Shown here: positions 47,505 through 58,659 of the stretch, one piece after another
How positions within the stretch are numbered: position 1 is the first letter of the stretch
Layout of the letters: every line of letters begins with the position of its first letter
Source: Edwardsiella tarda ATCC 15947 = NBRC 105688
GTDB taxonomy: Bacteria; Pseudomonadota; Gammaproteobacteria; Enterobacterales; Enterobacteriaceae
Direction of reading: 5' to 3'
NCBI RefSeq assembly: GCF_003113495.2
Contig: NZ_CP084506.1
Location: 806,001 to 870,000, forward strand
Length of the DNA: 64,000 bases
The notes under the pieces: model-generated
The model's input: only the letters and a program-made list of their open reading frames with translations
What the model was told of the DNA's origin: nothing
Databases searched by the model: none
Position numbers and translations under genes: made by a program

Positions 47505-49028
47505 ATGCAGACAGAAAATAGCAAACGGAAAACAGGGATAGAGCCGAAAGTCTTTTTCCCTTCACTGATTATTGTCGCGTTACTTTGTTATCTCACTATT
47601 CGTGACCTGGATGCCTCCAATGCGGTGATTAACTCGGTATTTAATTACATCACCTACACATGGGGTTGGGCATTCGAATGGTACATGGTGGTGATGTTGG
47701 GGGGATGGTTTTGGCTGATCTTTGGGCCCTTTGCCCAGCGTCGCCTGGGGGATGAGGCGCCGGAGTTCAGCACTGTCAGCTGGATCTTCATGATGTTCGC
47801 CTCCTGTACATCGGCGGCGGTATTGTTCTGGGGCTCCATCGAGATCTATTACTACGTCGCCACGCCGCCCTTCGGCCTGACGCCGTTCTCCAACGCCGCT
47901 AAAGAGATGGGCTTGGCCTATAGTCTGTTCCACTGGGGACCGTTGCCATGGGCGACCTACAGCTTCCTGGCGGTGGCCTTCGGTTACTTCTTGTTTGTCC
48001 GTAAGATCAGTGTGGTACGCCCCAGCGGCACCCTGGTCGCCCTGATGGGAGAGAAGCGTTGTAACGGCCTGTTCGGCGTCGTAGTGGATAACCTGTACCT
48101 GGTGGCGCTGATCCTGGCGATGGGGACCAGCCTGGGTCTGGCGACGCCGTTGGTGACCGAGTGTATCCAGTATCTGTTCGGTGTGCCGCATACGCTGGAA
48201 CTGGATGCGTTGATCATCTGCTGCTGGATCGTGTTTAACGCCGTGTGCGTCGCCTTCGGTCTGCAGAAGGGGGTCAAGGTCGCCAGTGATGTGCGTAACT
48301 ACCTGAGCATCATCATCCTGGCATGGGTGTTGATCATCGGTGCGACCAGCTTCACCGTGAACTACTTCACCGATTCTATCGGGGTGCTGCTGATGAACGT
48401 CGGCCGCATGCTGTTCTACACCGACGCCGTCGGTAAGAGCGGCTTCCCACAGGCCTGGACCGTGTTCTACTGGGCATGGTGGATCGTCTACGGCATTCAG
48501 ATGTGTATCTTCCTGGCCCGTATCTCCAAGGGACGTACCGTGCGCCAGCTGTGCCTGGGGATGGTGGGTGGCCTGACCGCCTCCACCTGGTTGCTGTGGA
48601 CCATCCTGGGGAGTAACACCCTGTCGCTGATGAACAACAGCGTGATCGATCTGCCGAAGACCATCGAGTCGCACGGGGTAGCGCGCGCCATCATCGAGAC
48701 CTGGGCCGCGCTGCCGATGAGTACGGCGACGATGTGGGCGTTCTTCATCCTCTGCTTCATCGCCACCGTAACGCTGATCAACGCCTGCTCCTACACCCTG
48801 GCTATGTCGACCTGTAAAGAGGCCAGTGGCTATCAAGAACCCCCGATTTGGGTACGTGTGGGCTGGTCGGTGCTGGTCGGCATCATCGGCATCATCCTGC
48901 TGGCACTGGGCGGACTGAAGCCGATTCAGACGGCGATTATCGCCGGCGGTTGCCCGCTGTTCTTTGTCAACATATTGATAACAATATCTTTCTTGAAAGA
49001 TGCCAAGTCCACGTACTGGAAATATTAA
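47505..49028 (+). CDS. caiT: CaiT, L-carnitine/gamma-butyrobetaine antiporter
   Basis: A 507-residue 12-helix BCCT-family transporter that exchanges L-carnitine for gamma-butyrobetaine across the inner membrane, without sodium. [55 protein letters not shown] (the substrate-box tryptophans and the Met that stands in for sodium) and [11 protein letters not shown] are conserved. Length is near E. coli CaiT (504). First gene of caiTABCD. Confidence 0.98.
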   Translation: MQTENSKRKTGIEPKVFFPSLIIVALLCYLTIRDLDASNAVINSVFNYITYTWGWAFEWYMVVMLGGWFWLIFGPFAQRRLGDEAPEFSTVSWIFMMFASCTSAAVLFWGSIEIYYYVATPPFGLTPFSNAAKEMGLAYSLFHWGPLPWATYSFLAVAFGYFLFVRKISVVRPSGTLVALMGEKRCNGLFGVVVDNLYLVALILAMGTSLGLATPLVTECIQYLFGVPHTLELDALIICCWIVFNAVCVAFGLQKGVKVASDVRNYLSIIILAWVLIIGATSFTVNYFTDSIGVLLMNVGRMLFYTDAVGKSGFPQAWTVFYWAWWIVYGIQMCIFLARISKGRTVRQLCLGMVGGLTASTWLLWTILGSNTLSLMNNSVIDLPKTIESHGVARAIIETWAALPMSTATMWAFFILCFIATVTLINACSYTLAMSTCKEASGYQEPPIWVRVGWSVLVGIIGIILLALGGLKPIQTAIIAGGCPLFFVNILITISFLKDAKSTYWKY

Positions 49029-49059
49029 ACCGTTAACTGCCAACCAAGAGGTCTGACAC

Positions 49060-50202
49060 ATGGATTTTACACTGACTGACGAACAGGAACTGTTCGTTGC
49101 CGGGATTCGCGATTTGATGGCGCAGGAAAACTGGGAAGCCTACTTCGCCGAGTGCGATCGCAACAGCGAGTATCCCGAACGTTTCGTCAAGGCTTTGGCG
49201 GATATGGGCATCGACTCACTGCTGCTGCCGGAAGATCAGGGCGGCTTGGACGCCGGCTTCGTGACCCTGGCCGCGGTCTGGATGGAACTGGGGCGTCTGG
49301 GCGCGCCGACCTATGTGCTGTATCAACTGCCGGGCGGCTTCAACACCGTACTGCGTGAAGGGACTCCGGAGCAGATCGACCGCATCATGGCCTTCCGCGG
49401 TACCGGTAAGCAGATGTGGAACTCGGCGATCACCGAGCCGGGTGCGGGGTCCGACGTGGGTAGCCTGCAAACTACCTACACCCGTAAGAACGGCAAGGTC
49501 TACCTCAACGGTAGCAAGTGCTTCATCACCAGTAGCGCCTACACTCCCTACCTGGTGGTGATGGCGCGCGATGGCGCGTCACCGGATAAGGCCATCTATT
49601 CCGAGTGGTTTGTCGACATGAGCCTGCCGGGCATCAAGGTCAACAAGCTGGAGAAGCTGGGTCTGCGTATGGACAGCTGCTGCGAAGTGGTGTTCGACAA
49701 CGTCGAGCTGGAAGAGAAGGATCTGTTCGGCCGCGAAGGCAACGGTTTTAACCGCGTGAAGGAGGAGTTTGACCACGAGCGCTTCCTGGTTGCCCTGACG
49801 AACTACGGCACCGCGATGTGCGCCTTCGAAGATGCGGCCCGCTACGCCAACCAGCGTGTGCAGTTCGGTGAAACCATCGGCCGCTTCCAGCTGATCCAAG
49901 AGAAGTTCGCCCACATGGCCATCAAGTTGAACTCGATGAAAAACATGCTGTTGGAAGCGGCATGGAAGAGCGACAACGGCCTGATGACGTCCGGCGATGC
50001 GGCGATGTGTAAGTACTTCTGCGCCAATGCGTCCTTCGAAGTCGTGGATAGCGCGATGCAAGTCCTGGGTGGGGTAGGGATCGCCGGCGATCACCGCATC
50101 ACCCGCTTCTGGCGCGATCTGCGTGTGGACCGCGTCTCTGGCGGCTCCGATGAGATGCAGATCCTGACTCTGGGGCGCGCGGTACTGAAACAGTATCGCT
50201 AA
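49060..50202 (+). CDS. caiA: CaiA, crotonobetainyl-CoA reductase
   Basis: A 380-residue acyl-CoA dehydrogenase-type flavoprotein that reduces crotonobetainyl-CoA to gamma-butyrobetainyl-CoA, using FixABCX electrons. [37 protein letters not shown], and near the C-terminus [27 protein letters not shown] are the family signatures. Length equals E. coli CaiA (380). The start follows AGAGGT. A hairpin follows the gene. Confidence 0.98.
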   Translation: MDFTLTDEQELFVAGIRDLMAQENWEAYFAECDRNSEYPERFVKALADMGIDSLLLPEDQGGLDAGFVTLAAVWMELGRLGAPTYVLYQLPGGFNTVLREGTPEQIDRIMAFRGTGKQMWNSAITEPGAGSDVGSLQTTYTRKNGKVYLNGSKCFITSSAYTPYLVVMARDGASPDKAIYSEWFVDMSLPGIKVNKLEKLGLRMDSCCEVVFDNVELEEKDLFGREGNGFNRVKEEFDHERFLVALTNYGTAMCAFEDAARYANQRVQFGETIGRFQLIQEKFAHMAIKLNSMKNMLLEAAWKSDNGLMTSGDAAMCKYFCANASFEVVDSAMQVLGGVGIAGDHRITRFWRDLRVDRVSGGSDEMQILTLGRAVLKQYR

Positions 50203-50210
50203 ACGCCAAC

Positions 50211-50232
50211 GACGGCCGCCACGGCGGCCGTC
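50211..50232 (+). other. Hairpin between caiA and caiB
   Basis: GACGGCCG pairs with CGGCCGTC around CCACGG, a GC-rich stem 8 bases after the caiA stop. It lacks a T run; it could be an RNA-processing or stability element within the operon. Confidence 0.55.
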
Positions 50233-50303
50233 TCTCCGCCATGATGCCCGGAGCGGAGGCTCCGCCCTCGGGCCCGCTGATTTTGCAAAAGAAGGATCAT
50301 GCT

Positions 50304-51524
50304 ATGTCTGACTGTCTGTCCATGCCCAAATTTGGTCCGCTTTCTGGCCTACGCGTCGTATTTTCCGGCATCGAGATCGCCGGTCCCTTTGCCGGGCAAA
50401 TGTTTGCCGAGTGGGGGGCGGAAGTCATTTGGATCGAGAATGTCGCCTACGCCGACACCATCCGAGTACAACCCAACTATCCGCAGCTGTCGCGCCGCAA
50501 CCTGCATGCGCTATCGCTGAACATTTTCAAGGACGAGGGGCGTGAAGCCTTCCTGCGCCTGATGGAGAGCACCGATATCTTCATCGAAGCCAGCAAGGGC
50601 CCGGCCTTCGCCCGCCGCGGCATCACCGACGAGGTGCTGTGGGAACGTAACAAGAAACTGGTGATCGCTCATCTGTCCGGCTTTGGCCAGTATGGCTCGC
50701 CGGAGTACACCAACCTGGCCGCCTATAACACCATCGCCCAGGCCTTCAGCGGTTATCTGATCCAGAACGGCGATAAGGATCAGCCGATGCCCGCCTTCCC
50801 GTATACCGCCGACTATTTCTCCGGTATGACGGTGACCACCGCCGCCCTGGCCGCCCTGTACAAGGCACAGCAGACCGGCGTCGGCGAAAGCATCGACGTG
50901 GCGATGTATGAAGTGATGCTGCGCATGGGCCAGTACTTCATGATGGACTACTTCAACGGTGGCGAGATGTGCCCGCGGATGACCAAGGGCAAAGATCCCT
51001 ACTACGCCGGTTGCGGTCTCTATCGTTGTAGCGATGGCTACATCGTGATGGAGCTGGTGGGTATCAACCAGATCCGCGAGCTGTTTGGCGACATCGGCCT
51101 GGCTCATCTGCTGGATACCCCTGAGATCCCGGAGGGTACCCAGTTGATCCACCGCATCGAATGCCCGCATGGCGAGCTGGTGGAAGAGAAGCTGGACGCC
51201 TGGCTGGCGCAGCACACCATCGCCGAGGTGCAAGCACGCTTCGCCGAGTTGAAGATCGCCTGCGCTAAGGTGCTGAACGTGGATGAGTTGGAGAGTAACC
51301 CGCAGTACGTAGCGCGCGAATCCATCACCACCTGGCAGGCCATCGACGGTCATACCTGCAAGGGGCCGAACGTGATGCCGAAGTTCAAGAACAACCCCGG
51401 CCAGATCTGGCGCGGCATGCCGAATCACGGCATGGATACCGCGGCGATCCTGAACAGCATCGGCTATGACCAGGCGGCGATCGACGCGCTGGTCGAGAAG
51501 GGACTGGCCAAGACCAGCAAGTAA
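50304..51524 (+). CDS. caiB: CaiB, L-carnitine CoA-transferase
   Basis: A 406-residue class III (CaiB/BaiF) CoA-transferase that moves CoA between gamma-butyrobetaine and carnitine or crotonobetaine. [31 protein letters not shown] opens the protein; [16 protein letters not shown] carries the catalytic Asp near 170; GIEC-type [16 protein letters not shown] follows. The start at 50304 has AAGGAT upstream and matches E. coli CaiB (405); the upstream in-frame reading is rejected. Confidence 0.97.
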   Translation: MSDCLSMPKFGPLSGLRVVFSGIEIAGPFAGQMFAEWGAEVIWIENVAYADTIRVQPNYPQLSRRNLHALSLNIFKDEGREAFLRLMESTDIFIEASKGPAFARRGITDEVLWERNKKLVIAHLSGFGQYGSPEYTNLAAYNTIAQAFSGYLIQNGDKDQPMPAFPYTADYFSGMTVTTAALAALYKAQQTGVGESIDVAMYEVMLRMGQYFMMDYFNGGEMCPRMTKGKDPYYAGCGLYRCSDGYIVMELVGINQIRELFGDIGLAHLLDTPEIPEGTQLIHRIECPHGELVEEKLDAWLAQHTIAEVQARFAELKIACAKVLNVDELESNPQYVARESITTWQAIDGHTCKGPNVMPKFKNNPGQIWRGMPNHGMDTAAILNSIGYDQAAIDALVEKGLAKTSK

Positions 51525-51592
51525 GATAAGCCGTGAGCGTCGTCGCCTGCGGTAAGCGGGCGGCGGCGGGTGACGGGCAAGGGCGGTAGTGT

Positions 51593-53152
51593 ATGGACAT
51601 GATAGGGGAACGAAATCTGCGTCAGGCGTGGGATGATCTGGCGCAGATGCATGGGCAGAAGATCGCGCTGATCGTCGAAGATCTACGCGGCGAGGCGCGC
51701 AGTTACAGCTATGCGCGGCTGAACGATGAGATCAACCGCACGGCCAACCTGTTTCTCACCCTGGGCGTCGAGCCGGGTCAGCGGGTGGCGTTACATCTGA
51801 ATAACTGCGCCGAGTTTATCTTCTGCTGGTTTGGCCTGGCGAAGATCGGCGCGGTGGCGGTACCGATCAACGCCAATCTGCTACATGATGAGTGCGCCTT
51901 TATCATCGCCCAGTGTGATGCCCGGCTGGTGGTGACCAGCCAGGCCGCCTATCCCGTCTATGCGCGCTTGCGTCAGGAGGCAGACTCCCCCTTGCAGACG
52001 ATCCTGCTGATCGACGGCGACCGCGCGACTCTGCCCGCCGATGGGCGCTGGGATTTCCCGAGGCTGTTAGCGCAACAGCCGCCCCAGCTGCTGCATGCCC
52101 CGGCGCTCAACGCGCTGGATACCGCGGAGATCCTGTTTACCTCCGGTACCACGTCGGCACCGAAAGGGGTGGTGATCACCCACTACAATCTGCTGTTCGC
52201 CGGTTACTACACCGCCTGGCAGTGCGCGTTACGCGCCGATGACGTTTACCTGACAGCGATGCCTGCCTACCACATCGATTGCCAATGTACCGTGGCGATG
52301 GCGACCTTCAGCGCCGGGGCAACGTTGGTGTTGCTGGAGAAGTACAGTGCGCGCGCCTTCTGGGGGCAGGTCTGTAAGTATCGTGCGACGTTGACCGAAT
52401 GTATTCCGCTGATGATCAAGACATTGATGATGCAGCCCGTGATGCCCTGGGAGCGTAATCACTGCCTGCGAGAGGTGCTGTTCTACCTCAACCTCTCTAA
52501 CCAGGAGATGGAGGCCTTCGTGCAACGCTTTGGCGTGCGGCTGTTGACCTCCTATGGCATGACGGAAACGATCGTCGGCCTGATCGGTGATCGCCCCGGC
52601 GACAAGCGGCGCTGGCCCTCCATCGGACGGGTCGGAATGGGCTACGAGGCGGCGATCCGCGCGCCGGAAGGCCAGGCGTTAGGCGTCGGCGAGACCGGCG
52701 AGCTATGGGTCCGGGGTATTCCTGGCAAGACCTTGTTTAAGGAGTACTACGGCCTGCCGCAGGAGACGGCGCGGGTGTTGCACGCCGATGGCTGGCTACG
52801 CACCGGCGACTACGCCTACTGCGACGACGAGGGTTTTTTCTACTTCGTGGATCGCAGCTGCAACATGATCAAACGCTGTGGCGAGAACGTGTCCTGTGTG
52901 GAGATCGAGAACATCCTGGCGACCCATCCCAAGATCATGGATGTGGCGGTGGTCGGGTTGAAAGACTCACTGCGCGACGAGGCGATCAAGGCGGTGGTCG
53001 TACTCAACCCTGGCGAGACGCTGAGCGAAGAGGCGTTCTTCGCCTTCTGCGAGACGCGCATGGCCAAGTTTAAGGTGCCCTCCTTCTTGGAGATCCGCGA
53101 CAGCCTACCGCGCAGCTGTTCGGGCAAGGTGATTAAGAAAAGTTTATGTTAG
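51593..53152 (+). CDS. caiC: CaiC, carnitine/crotonobetaine-CoA ligase
   Basis: A 519-residue adenylate-forming ligase. [20 protein letters not shown] is the ATP signature; [31 protein letters not shown] and the C-terminal catalytic Lys segment SCSGKVIKK are present. It activates carnitine or crotonobetaine to CoA esters, starting the pathway. A paralog is encoded 1.5 kb downstream (54676-56220). Confidence 0.96.
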   Translation: MDMIGERNLRQAWDDLAQMHGQKIALIVEDLRGEARSYSYARLNDEINRTANLFLTLGVEPGQRVALHLNNCAEFIFCWFGLAKIGAVAVPINANLLHDECAFIIAQCDARLVVTSQAAYPVYARLRQEADSPLQTILLIDGDRATLPADGRWDFPRLLAQQPPQLLHAPALNALDTAEILFTSGTTSAPKGVVITHYNLLFAGYYTAWQCALRADDVYLTAMPAYHIDCQCTVAMATFSAGATLVLLEKYSARAFWGQVCKYRATLTECIPLMIKTLMMQPVMPWERNHCLREVLFYLNLSNQEMEAFVQRFGVRLLTSYGMTETIVGLIGDRPGDKRRWPSIGRVGMGYEAAIRAPEGQALGVGETGELWVRGIPGKTLFKEYYGLPQETARVLHADGWLRTGDYAYCDDEGFFYFVDRSCNMIKRCGENVSCVEIENILATHPKIMDVAVVGLKDSLRDEAIKAVVVLNPGETLSEEAFFAFCETRMAKFKVPSFLEIRDSLPRSCSGKVIKKSLC

Positions 53153-53253
53153 GCCGCATCGGAGTCGCGTGTCGCGGGAGACGATCTCCCGCCTCGACTC
53201 CAGGGCAGAGAGCCGGTGCGATAACCCTGTTAAAATCGGAATGGAGAATGAGG

Positions 53254-54039
53254 ATGAGCGAGTCATTACAGATAGAACGCAACGGCGCAATTCTGGAAAT
53301 TACGCTAAACCGCCCCAAGGCCAACGCCATCGACGCCAAGACCAGCCTGGCGATGGGCGAGGCGTTTATCGCCTTTCGTGACGATCCGACGCTGCGGGTC
53401 GCTATCATCACCGGGGCTGGCGAGCGTTTCTTCTCCGCCGGTTGGGATTTGAAGGCGGCAGCCGAGGGTGAGGCGCCAGACGCCGACTTTGGCCCGGGCG
53501 GTTTCGCCGGCCTGACGGAGCTGTTCGATCTGGATAAGCCGGTGATCGCGGCGGTGAACGGCTATGCCTTCGGCGGCGGTTTTGAGCTGGCGTTGGCGGC
53601 CGATATGATCGTCTGCGCCGAAAACGCCTGTTTCGCCCTGCCGGAAGCCAAGCTGGGCATCGTACCGGATAGCGGCGGCATGCTACGCCTGCCGAAGTGT
53701 CTCCCGCCGGCGATCGCCTGTGAGCTGATGATGACCGGGCGCCGTATGGAGGCCGAAGAGGCGCTGCGTTGGGGGATCGTGAATCAGGTGGTGCCTAGCG
53801 ATCAACTGTTGGCGACGGCGCGCGAGTTGGCGCAGCAGGTGGCTGAGAGCGCACCGTTGGCATTGGCGGCGTTGAAGGAGATCTTCCGTGCCACCGCCGA
53901 GCTGTCGGTGGAAGAGGGCTACCGTCTGACGCGTAGCGGCGTGTTGAAGCATTACCCGGCGGTATTGCACTCCGAGGATGCGCTGGAAGGGCCGCAGGCC
54001 TTCGCCGAAAAACGCGCACCGGTCTGGAAGGGGCGTTAA
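53254..54039 (+). CDS. caiD: CaiD, carnitinyl-CoA dehydratase
   Basis: A 261-residue crotonase-fold enzyme that hydrates crotonobetainyl-CoA to L-carnitinyl-Co[51 protein letters not shown] and [18 protein letters not shown] follow E. coli CaiD, with the same length. The start gives MSESLQI; an earlier frame is not conserved. It is the last of the standard caiTABCD order; caiE, which follows in E. coli, is missing. Confidence 0.97.
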   Translation: MSESLQIERNGAILEITLNRPKANAIDAKTSLAMGEAFIAFRDDPTLRVAIITGAGERFFSAGWDLKAAAEGEAPDADFGPGGFAGLTELFDLDKPVIAAVNGYAFGGGFELALAADMIVCAENACFALPEAKLGIVPDSGGMLRLPKCLPPAIACELMMTGRRMEAEEALRWGIVNQVVPSDQLLATARELAQQVAESAPLALAALKEIFRATAELSVEEGYRLTRSGVLKHYPAVLHSEDALEGPQAFAEKRAPVWKGR

Positions 54040-54675
54040 TCCCGGCCACATCCCGCCGCCCAGTGCGGCGGGATAGCCTAGCGCGGCGGGGCGTCGCATA
54101 GCGGCGCCCGACATGGGCGTGATACGTCGCCAGGCGGCGAGTGAGGCATCCGTAACATCGCCGTCTCCATGCCTTAATTAAAAAAATATTTAACGATTAA
54201 TAAATTTTTTACGATCCGCCGAACTTCCCCTTCTTATTTCGCCTTATCCACGTGTCACGTGGGAAATATCGCTGGCCAGCGATTCCCCGCGGCGCTGTTA
54301 TCCGTCGGAAAGGCTAGAGATGCTACGCTAACGGCGAGGCTTGCATGCGCCACACCCCTTGATGTTGATGCTATCCATTTGATCTCCTTGCCCCTAGTCG
54401 GGTAGCTCGAGGCATGATCGATAAAGGGTGTTATTTTCTGGTTTCTGGTTTGTTTAATTATTTTGAGCATCTGTTGTATTTATTCGCGCGCCACCGACCA
54501 TCGCTCGGCTATTTATTTTGCGAGTGTGATTAACGCCAAAGTTTATAATTTTATCGGTAGGAAAAATCATTAATGTCAGAAATAAATAAACCATATGGCA
54601 TTATATTCGCTAGCAGGATCTGGTGCGTGGATTGCAGGGGATAGCCTGTCGGCGATGACGGTAGCGAGAGGGACT
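54040..54675. other. Gap after caiD, in place of caiE
   Basis: About 635 bases with no supported gene. Left end is GC-rich with small inverted repeats; the right part is AT-rich and looks like a promoter region for the ligase gene. No trace of the hexapeptide repeats of CaiE was seen. Confidence 0.5.
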
Positions 54676-56220
54676 ATGGATATGATCGGGAACGCCACCC
54701 TGCGGGATGTGTGGCAGGCGCGCGCGCGCGAACAGGGAGAGGCATGCGCCTTGGTGTATGAGGATCGCGACGGGGCGACGCAAGAGTACAGTTACCGCCA
54801 GATGCAGGTGGAGATTGTCAAGACGGCCAACCTATTCTTGGCGCGGGGCGTCGAGAAGGGCGATCGGGTGGGGCTGCAGATGCGCAACTGCCCGGAGTTT
54901 CTGTTCTGTTGGTTCGGGCTGGCCTACATCGGGGCCATCGCCGTGCCGATCAATACCGGTTATACCGCCGAGGAGTGCGAGTATCTGGTGCGGCGTTGTG
55001 GCGTCTCCCTGCTGGTCTGCCAGGCGGAGTTTTTACCGCTGTATCATCGTCTTCGCCCTATGCTGCGCCATATATTGAGTTGGGGAGCCGAGCAGAACGT
55101 GGCGGAGTCGTTTAACGCCGCGCGCGATGCCCAGCCGGACACGTTGCGTCAAACGGTGACGATCGGCGGCGATGATGTGGCCGAGATCCTGTTTACCTCG
55201 GGAACCACCTCGGCGCCGAAGGGGGTCGAACTGACCCACGCCAACCTGCTGTTCGGCGGCCACTACACCGCCTGGCAGGGGCAGATGACGGCGCGCGATC
55301 GTTATCTGAGCTGCATGCCCAATTTCCACATCGATTTTCAATGCAGCGCGGCGATGCCGATGCTGATGACCGGCGGCACTTTAATCCTGTTGGAGAAGTA
55401 CAGCGCCCGTCGCTTCTGGCGGCAGATCTGCCTACATCGCGCCACCGTCAGTCACGCCATTCCGTTGATCGTTCGTACCTTAATGTTGCAGCCGGTACGC
55501 GCCTGGGAGCGTCACCACTGCCTGCGCGATCTGTTCTTCTACCTCAACATCAGCTTGACGGAGAAGCGCGACTTTGAGCGGCGTTTCGGGGTGCAATTAT
55601 TTAACTCGTACGGCATGACTGAGACGGTGGTCGGGGCCATCGGCGATACGCCGGGCCGTGAGCGGCGCTACCCATCGATCGGGCGGCCAGGCATGGGGTA
55701 TCAGGCGCGTATCGTCGATGCGCGGGGAGAGCCGTTGCCGCCGAATCAGATCGGCGAGATCTGCCTGCGTGGCGTCCCTGGCCGTACCCTGTTCAAGGGC
55801 TATTATGATGATCCGCAGGCGACTGCCCGTCTGTTGCGCGAGGATGGGTGGTTGCACACCGGGGATACCGGTTACTACGATGAGGAGGGCTGGTTCTACT
55901 TCGTCGATCGGGCGGTGAATCTGATCAAGCGCTCGGGCGAGAATGTCGCCTCCAGCGAGGTAGAGCGGGTACTGGAGCGTCATCCGGCGGTGTGCGAGGC
56001 GGCGGTGATCGGCGTCGAGGATGCGCTACGCGATCAGGCGGTGAAGGCCATCGTCCAGCTCACACCGGGCACCGAGGTGGCGGCGCAGACGCTGATCGAG
56101 CACTGCGCGGCCCATCTGGCCGCCTTCAAGGTGCCGACCCTATTGGAGTTTGTCAGCGAGTTTCCGCGCACCTGCTCCGGTAAGGTGGATAAGAAGCGTC
56201 TGCGTCTGTGTCGCGGCTAA
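54676..56220 (+). CDS. Second CaiC-like acyl-CoA ligase (paralog)
   Basis: A 514-residue adenylate-forming ligase, clearly a paralog of the caiC product: both share [29 protein letters not shown] and [16 protein letters not shown] with even spacing. SCSG-type end is TCSGKVDKK. The sequence has diverged strongly (by eye roughly half identical), so it probably has a different or wider substrate, perhaps another betaine or trimethylammonium acid. The start at 54676 (MDMIGNATLRDVW), after GAGAGGG, aligns with CaiC. It has its own AT-rich upstream region. Confidence 0.88.
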   Translation: MDMIGNATLRDVWQARAREQGEACALVYEDRDGATQEYSYRQMQVEIVKTANLFLARGVEKGDRVGLQMRNCPEFLFCWFGLAYIGAIAVPINTGYTAEECEYLVRRCGVSLLVCQAEFLPLYHRLRPMLRHILSWGAEQNVAESFNAARDAQPDTLRQTVTIGGDDVAEILFTSGTTSAPKGVELTHANLLFGGHYTAWQGQMTARDRYLSCMPNFHIDFQCSAAMPMLMTGGTLILLEKYSARRFWRQICLHRATVSHAIPLIVRTLMLQPVRAWERHHCLRDLFFYLNISLTEKRDFERRFGVQLFNSYGMTETVVGAIGDTPGRERRYPSIGRPGMGYQARIVDARGEPLPPNQIGEICLRGVPGRTLFKGYYDDPQATARLLREDGWLHTGDTGYYDEEGWFYFVDRAVNLIKRSGENVASSEVERVLERHPAVCEAAVIGVEDALRDQAVKAIVQLTPGTEVAAQTLIEHCAAHLAAFKVPTLLEFVSEFPRTCSGKVDKKRLRLCRG

Positions 56221-56237
56221 CCGTCGTCGAGCGAGCT

Positions 56238-56483
56238 ATGCAGGGTACAGCGGAGGTTATCCCCCGATCTGGCGCCAGCGGTGAGCGGCGCGGGAGCCGC
56301 GGGGCCGATGAGGTTGAGAGTGCGGTGCACGGGCTGCTGGCATTGCGTTATACCGCCTGCGCCCGTTGTGGGCGCCGCATCCGCGTCCGGCTGCATAGCG
56401 TGTTAAGCCGTTGTCATACCTGGTGCCCCTATTGCCGCGAAAACGTGCCGCTGTGCCGCGTCGAGCCCGACGGGGCGGAGTAG
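56238..56483 (+). CDS. Small Cys-rich possible zinc-ribbon protein
   Basis: An 81-residue putative protein 17 bases after the ligase stop. The C-terminal half has two CxxC pairs, CARCGRRIRV and CHTWCPYC, spaced as in a zinc ribbon, plus a later Cys. The N-terminal half is Gly/Arg/Ser-rich and not conserved-looking. A GTG at 56208 would start inside the ligase gene. Family not recognised; it might be a small metal-binding partner of the ligase or simply a chance frame. Confidence 0.45.
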   Translation: MQGTAEVIPRSGASGERRGSRGADEVESAVHGLLALRYTACARCGRRIRVRLHSVLSRCHTWCPYCRENVPLCRVEPDGAE

Positions 56484-56583
56484 GCGCGCGCGGGTCGGCA
56501 AAGACGCCATTGAGTCGCCATGCATAGGATGAGGCGTTATCTCGTCGGGCTCCGACGCGTCTTTTGCGCGTCAGCGCCGGGGA

Positions 56584-57195
56584 TTAGAGATTGCGGTACG
56601 CCGTTTCCACCTTCTGCATGTAACGCGGCGCCTGGGCGGCCGGATGATGCTGGCGTACGTGCCAGTGAAAGGCGGCCGGGCTGAGGCGGTTAATCATGGC
56701 GATGGCCGTTTGACGGTTCGCGGAGAAGGTCCGCAGCAATGCGCCGGCACCGTTGGCATAGGCGACCTCGGTGGCGTAGCGGCGAGTGAGGGGATCGTTG
56801 ATCCAGTACAGCTGTTGATTTTGCAGGGCCCCGAGATAGGCGGCGCCGAGCCGAATATTGGTGGCGGGATCGAACAGGTCATCGCTGTCGGGACAGCCGC
56901 GCTTACCCTGGTAGCGGTAGGCATCGCAACCGGCTCCATCGGCCTTCAGTTGCATCAATCCGATGGCGTTGGAGGGGCTGACGGCGTTGGGATTATAGGA
57001 GGACTCCACCTGAATGATCGCCTTGATTAGCTTGGGATCGAGGTGGTATTGAGTCGCCGCCGTCTGGATCAAGCCATCATAGGCGTTAGGGTTGTAGCTG
57101 GCCGCCGGGCGGTGATGACGGCTGGAGCAGCCCGCTACCATCAGCAGCAGCAGGCCGATGCCGATAACATAGATACGTTGCGTGGTGTGTGTCAT
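56584..57195 (-). CDS. emtA: EmtA (MltE), membrane-bound lytic transglycosylase
   Basis: A 203-residue lipoprotein. The lipobox is MVAGC with Cys23. The lysozyme-like domain has IIQVESSYNPNAVSPSNAIGLMQL with catalytic Glu64, and YANGAGALLRTFSANRQTAIAMI. It cuts peptidoglycan internally (endolytic) to leave anhydro ends. Two extra Cys (GAGCDAYRYQGKRGCPD) near 110-125 may form a disulfide. Slightly longer than E. coli EmtA (203). Confidence 0.9.
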   Translation of the reverse strand: MTHTTQRIYVIGIGLLLLMVAGCSSRHHRPAASYNPNAYDGLIQTAATQYHLDPKLIKAIIQVESSYNPNAVSPSNAIGLMQLKADGAGCDAYRYQGKRGCPDSDDLFDPATNIRLGAAYLGALQNQQLYWINDPLTRRYATEVAYANGAGALLRTFSANRQTAIAMINRLSPAAFHWHVRQHHPAAQAPRYMQKVETAYRNL

Positions 57196-57326
57196 GAGGC
57201 TGTGTCTCGCACGGGTCGCCGGGGCGACCGTTTCTCCTTGTGTCCGGCCACCGGCGCTAAGGCGCGGCGGTTCGGCGCAGGATCATAGCGTTAATAGCGA
57301 GGCAGATCACGACAGCAATTGTAACT

Positions 57327-58358
57327 TTACTCGACGCTCGCGGTTGCGATGCGGTCGTAGCCGCGCCAGCGGTAGTTGAGTAACGACAGCAGCCAGAACA
57401 GAACGAAGCCGCCGATGACCCAGAAACCGACGTTCCCCATCTGATCGTTGAGTCGGCCGATCCACTGCCAGAATCCCCCCTGAAGTTGCAGGCTGTCGGC
57501 GAGCAGCCCCAACGCCTCCAAGCCGCCGATCACCAGCGCTACGCCTACCGAGGCGGCGGTGATGGTCATGTTGTAGTACAGCTTACGGATGGGGTGGGAG
57601 AAGGCCCAGCCATAGGCGCCGACCATGACGAAGTTATCCAGTGAGTCAATCAGCGCCATGCCCGCAGTGAACAGCGCCGGAAAGACCATCAGCGACCAGA
57701 GTGAGAGGCCGTGCGTGGCGGCGGAGGCGGAGATCCCCAGTAGGCCGACTTCGGTGGCGGTATCGAAGCCCAGCCCGAAGAGAAAACCGACCAGGTACAT
57801 CTGCCAACTCTGGGTTACCAGGCGAAAGGTGCGTTGAAACAGGCGCGTCATCACTCCGCCGGGCAGCGCCTGGTCAGCCACGAACTCGCCGCCTTGCCCA
57901 TTGGCGCGAGTGAGGCGGCGGAATTGGCGCCAGACGCCGAAGAGGATTTGCAGATTCAGCAGCGCCATCGCCAACAGGAATAGGGCCGAGACGGCGGTAC
58001 CGATCAACCCACCGTACTGGTGTAGGCTGTCGATACGGTCACGGAAGGCGAGCGAGGTGAGTACGATGGCCAGACAGGCGAGCACCACGATGGTGGAGTG
58101 GCCGAGTGAGAAGAAGGCACCGACGCCCAACGGGCGCTTTCCCTGCTGCATCAGCTTGCGCGTCACCGCATCGATGGCGGCGATGTGGTCGGCATCGACC
58201 GCGTGGCGGAGGCCGAAGCCATAGGCCAGTAGCGCCGCACTCATCATCACCGCGTGGTGGCGAAAGGCGATGAAGGCCCATAACCAGGCGGCGAGATTGA
58301 GGGTGATGAGGAGTGCCAGCAGTGCCAGCCCGCGTTGTTTATCTGAGATCCCGTACAT
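57327..58358 (-). CDS. NiCoT nickel/cobalt permease
   Basis: A 343-residue membrane protein of the HoxN/NixA family. The signature RHAVDADHI carries the HX4DH motif (H52, D57, H58); further motifs are LGHSTIVV and GFDTATEVGLL. About eight helices. It imports nickel (or cobalt) with high affinity, feeding urease or hydrogenase. The start has GGGAGG about 13 bases upstream. A NikR operator lies 123 bases before it, so nickel sufficiency should repress it. Confidence 0.94.
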   Translation of the reverse strand: MYGISDKQRGLALLALLITLNLAAWLWAFIAFRHHAVMMSAALLAYGFGLRHAVDADHIAAIDAVTRKLMQQGKRPLGVGAFFSLGHSTIVVLACLAIVLTSLAFRDRIDSLHQYGGLIGTAVSALFLLAMALLNLQILFGVWRQFRRLTRANGQGGEFVADQALPGGVMTRLFQRTFRLVTQSWQMYLVGFLFGLGFDTATEVGLLGISASAATHGLSLWSLMVFPALFTAGMALIDSLDNFVMVGAYGWAFSHPIRKLYYNMTITAASVGVALVIGGLEALGLLADSLQLQGGFWQWIGRLNDQMGNVGFWVIGGFVLFWLLSLLNYRWRGYDRIATASVE

Positions 58359-58480
58359 GATGGGGTGATCCTCCCGTGGCGGCCGGCAGGTTGTTCGGCC
58401 GATGATGACACGCCAGCATCATGCTGACGTCTGCCCAGATCGCCACGCCGCACTCTGCCGCGTGACGACGGGATAAAAAT

Positions 58481-58508
58481 GTATGATCTTTTTTGTAAAT
58501 TGTCATAA
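58481..58508 (-). promoter_or_regulatory. NikR operator upstream of the NiCoT gene
   Basis: GTATGA, 16 bases, TCATAA. The E. coli NikR operator is GTATGA-N16-TCATAC, so 11 of 12 positions match with the exact spacing. It is between the NiCoT gene and the divergent aldo/keto reductase gene, on the promoter side of both. Confidence 0.85.
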
Positions 58509-58659
58509 AGGTAAACGTATATATCTGTTACAGATTGCGCGATAAATGTTACCTCCCCATCGGCAGACTTTCCGTCACTGTGGCATAGTGGTCACTTATT
58601 GCGCGTTGCATCGCGTTCCCCAGCCATCGGGCGTTGCCCCGCAGAGACAGGAGTGAATG

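Noticed and set aside
47580..49061. A 493-codon open frame on the minus strand opposite caiT
   Set aside because: It mirrors the caiT codons, is rich in His/Gln/Arg, and has no family resemblance. caiT is certain on the plus strand.
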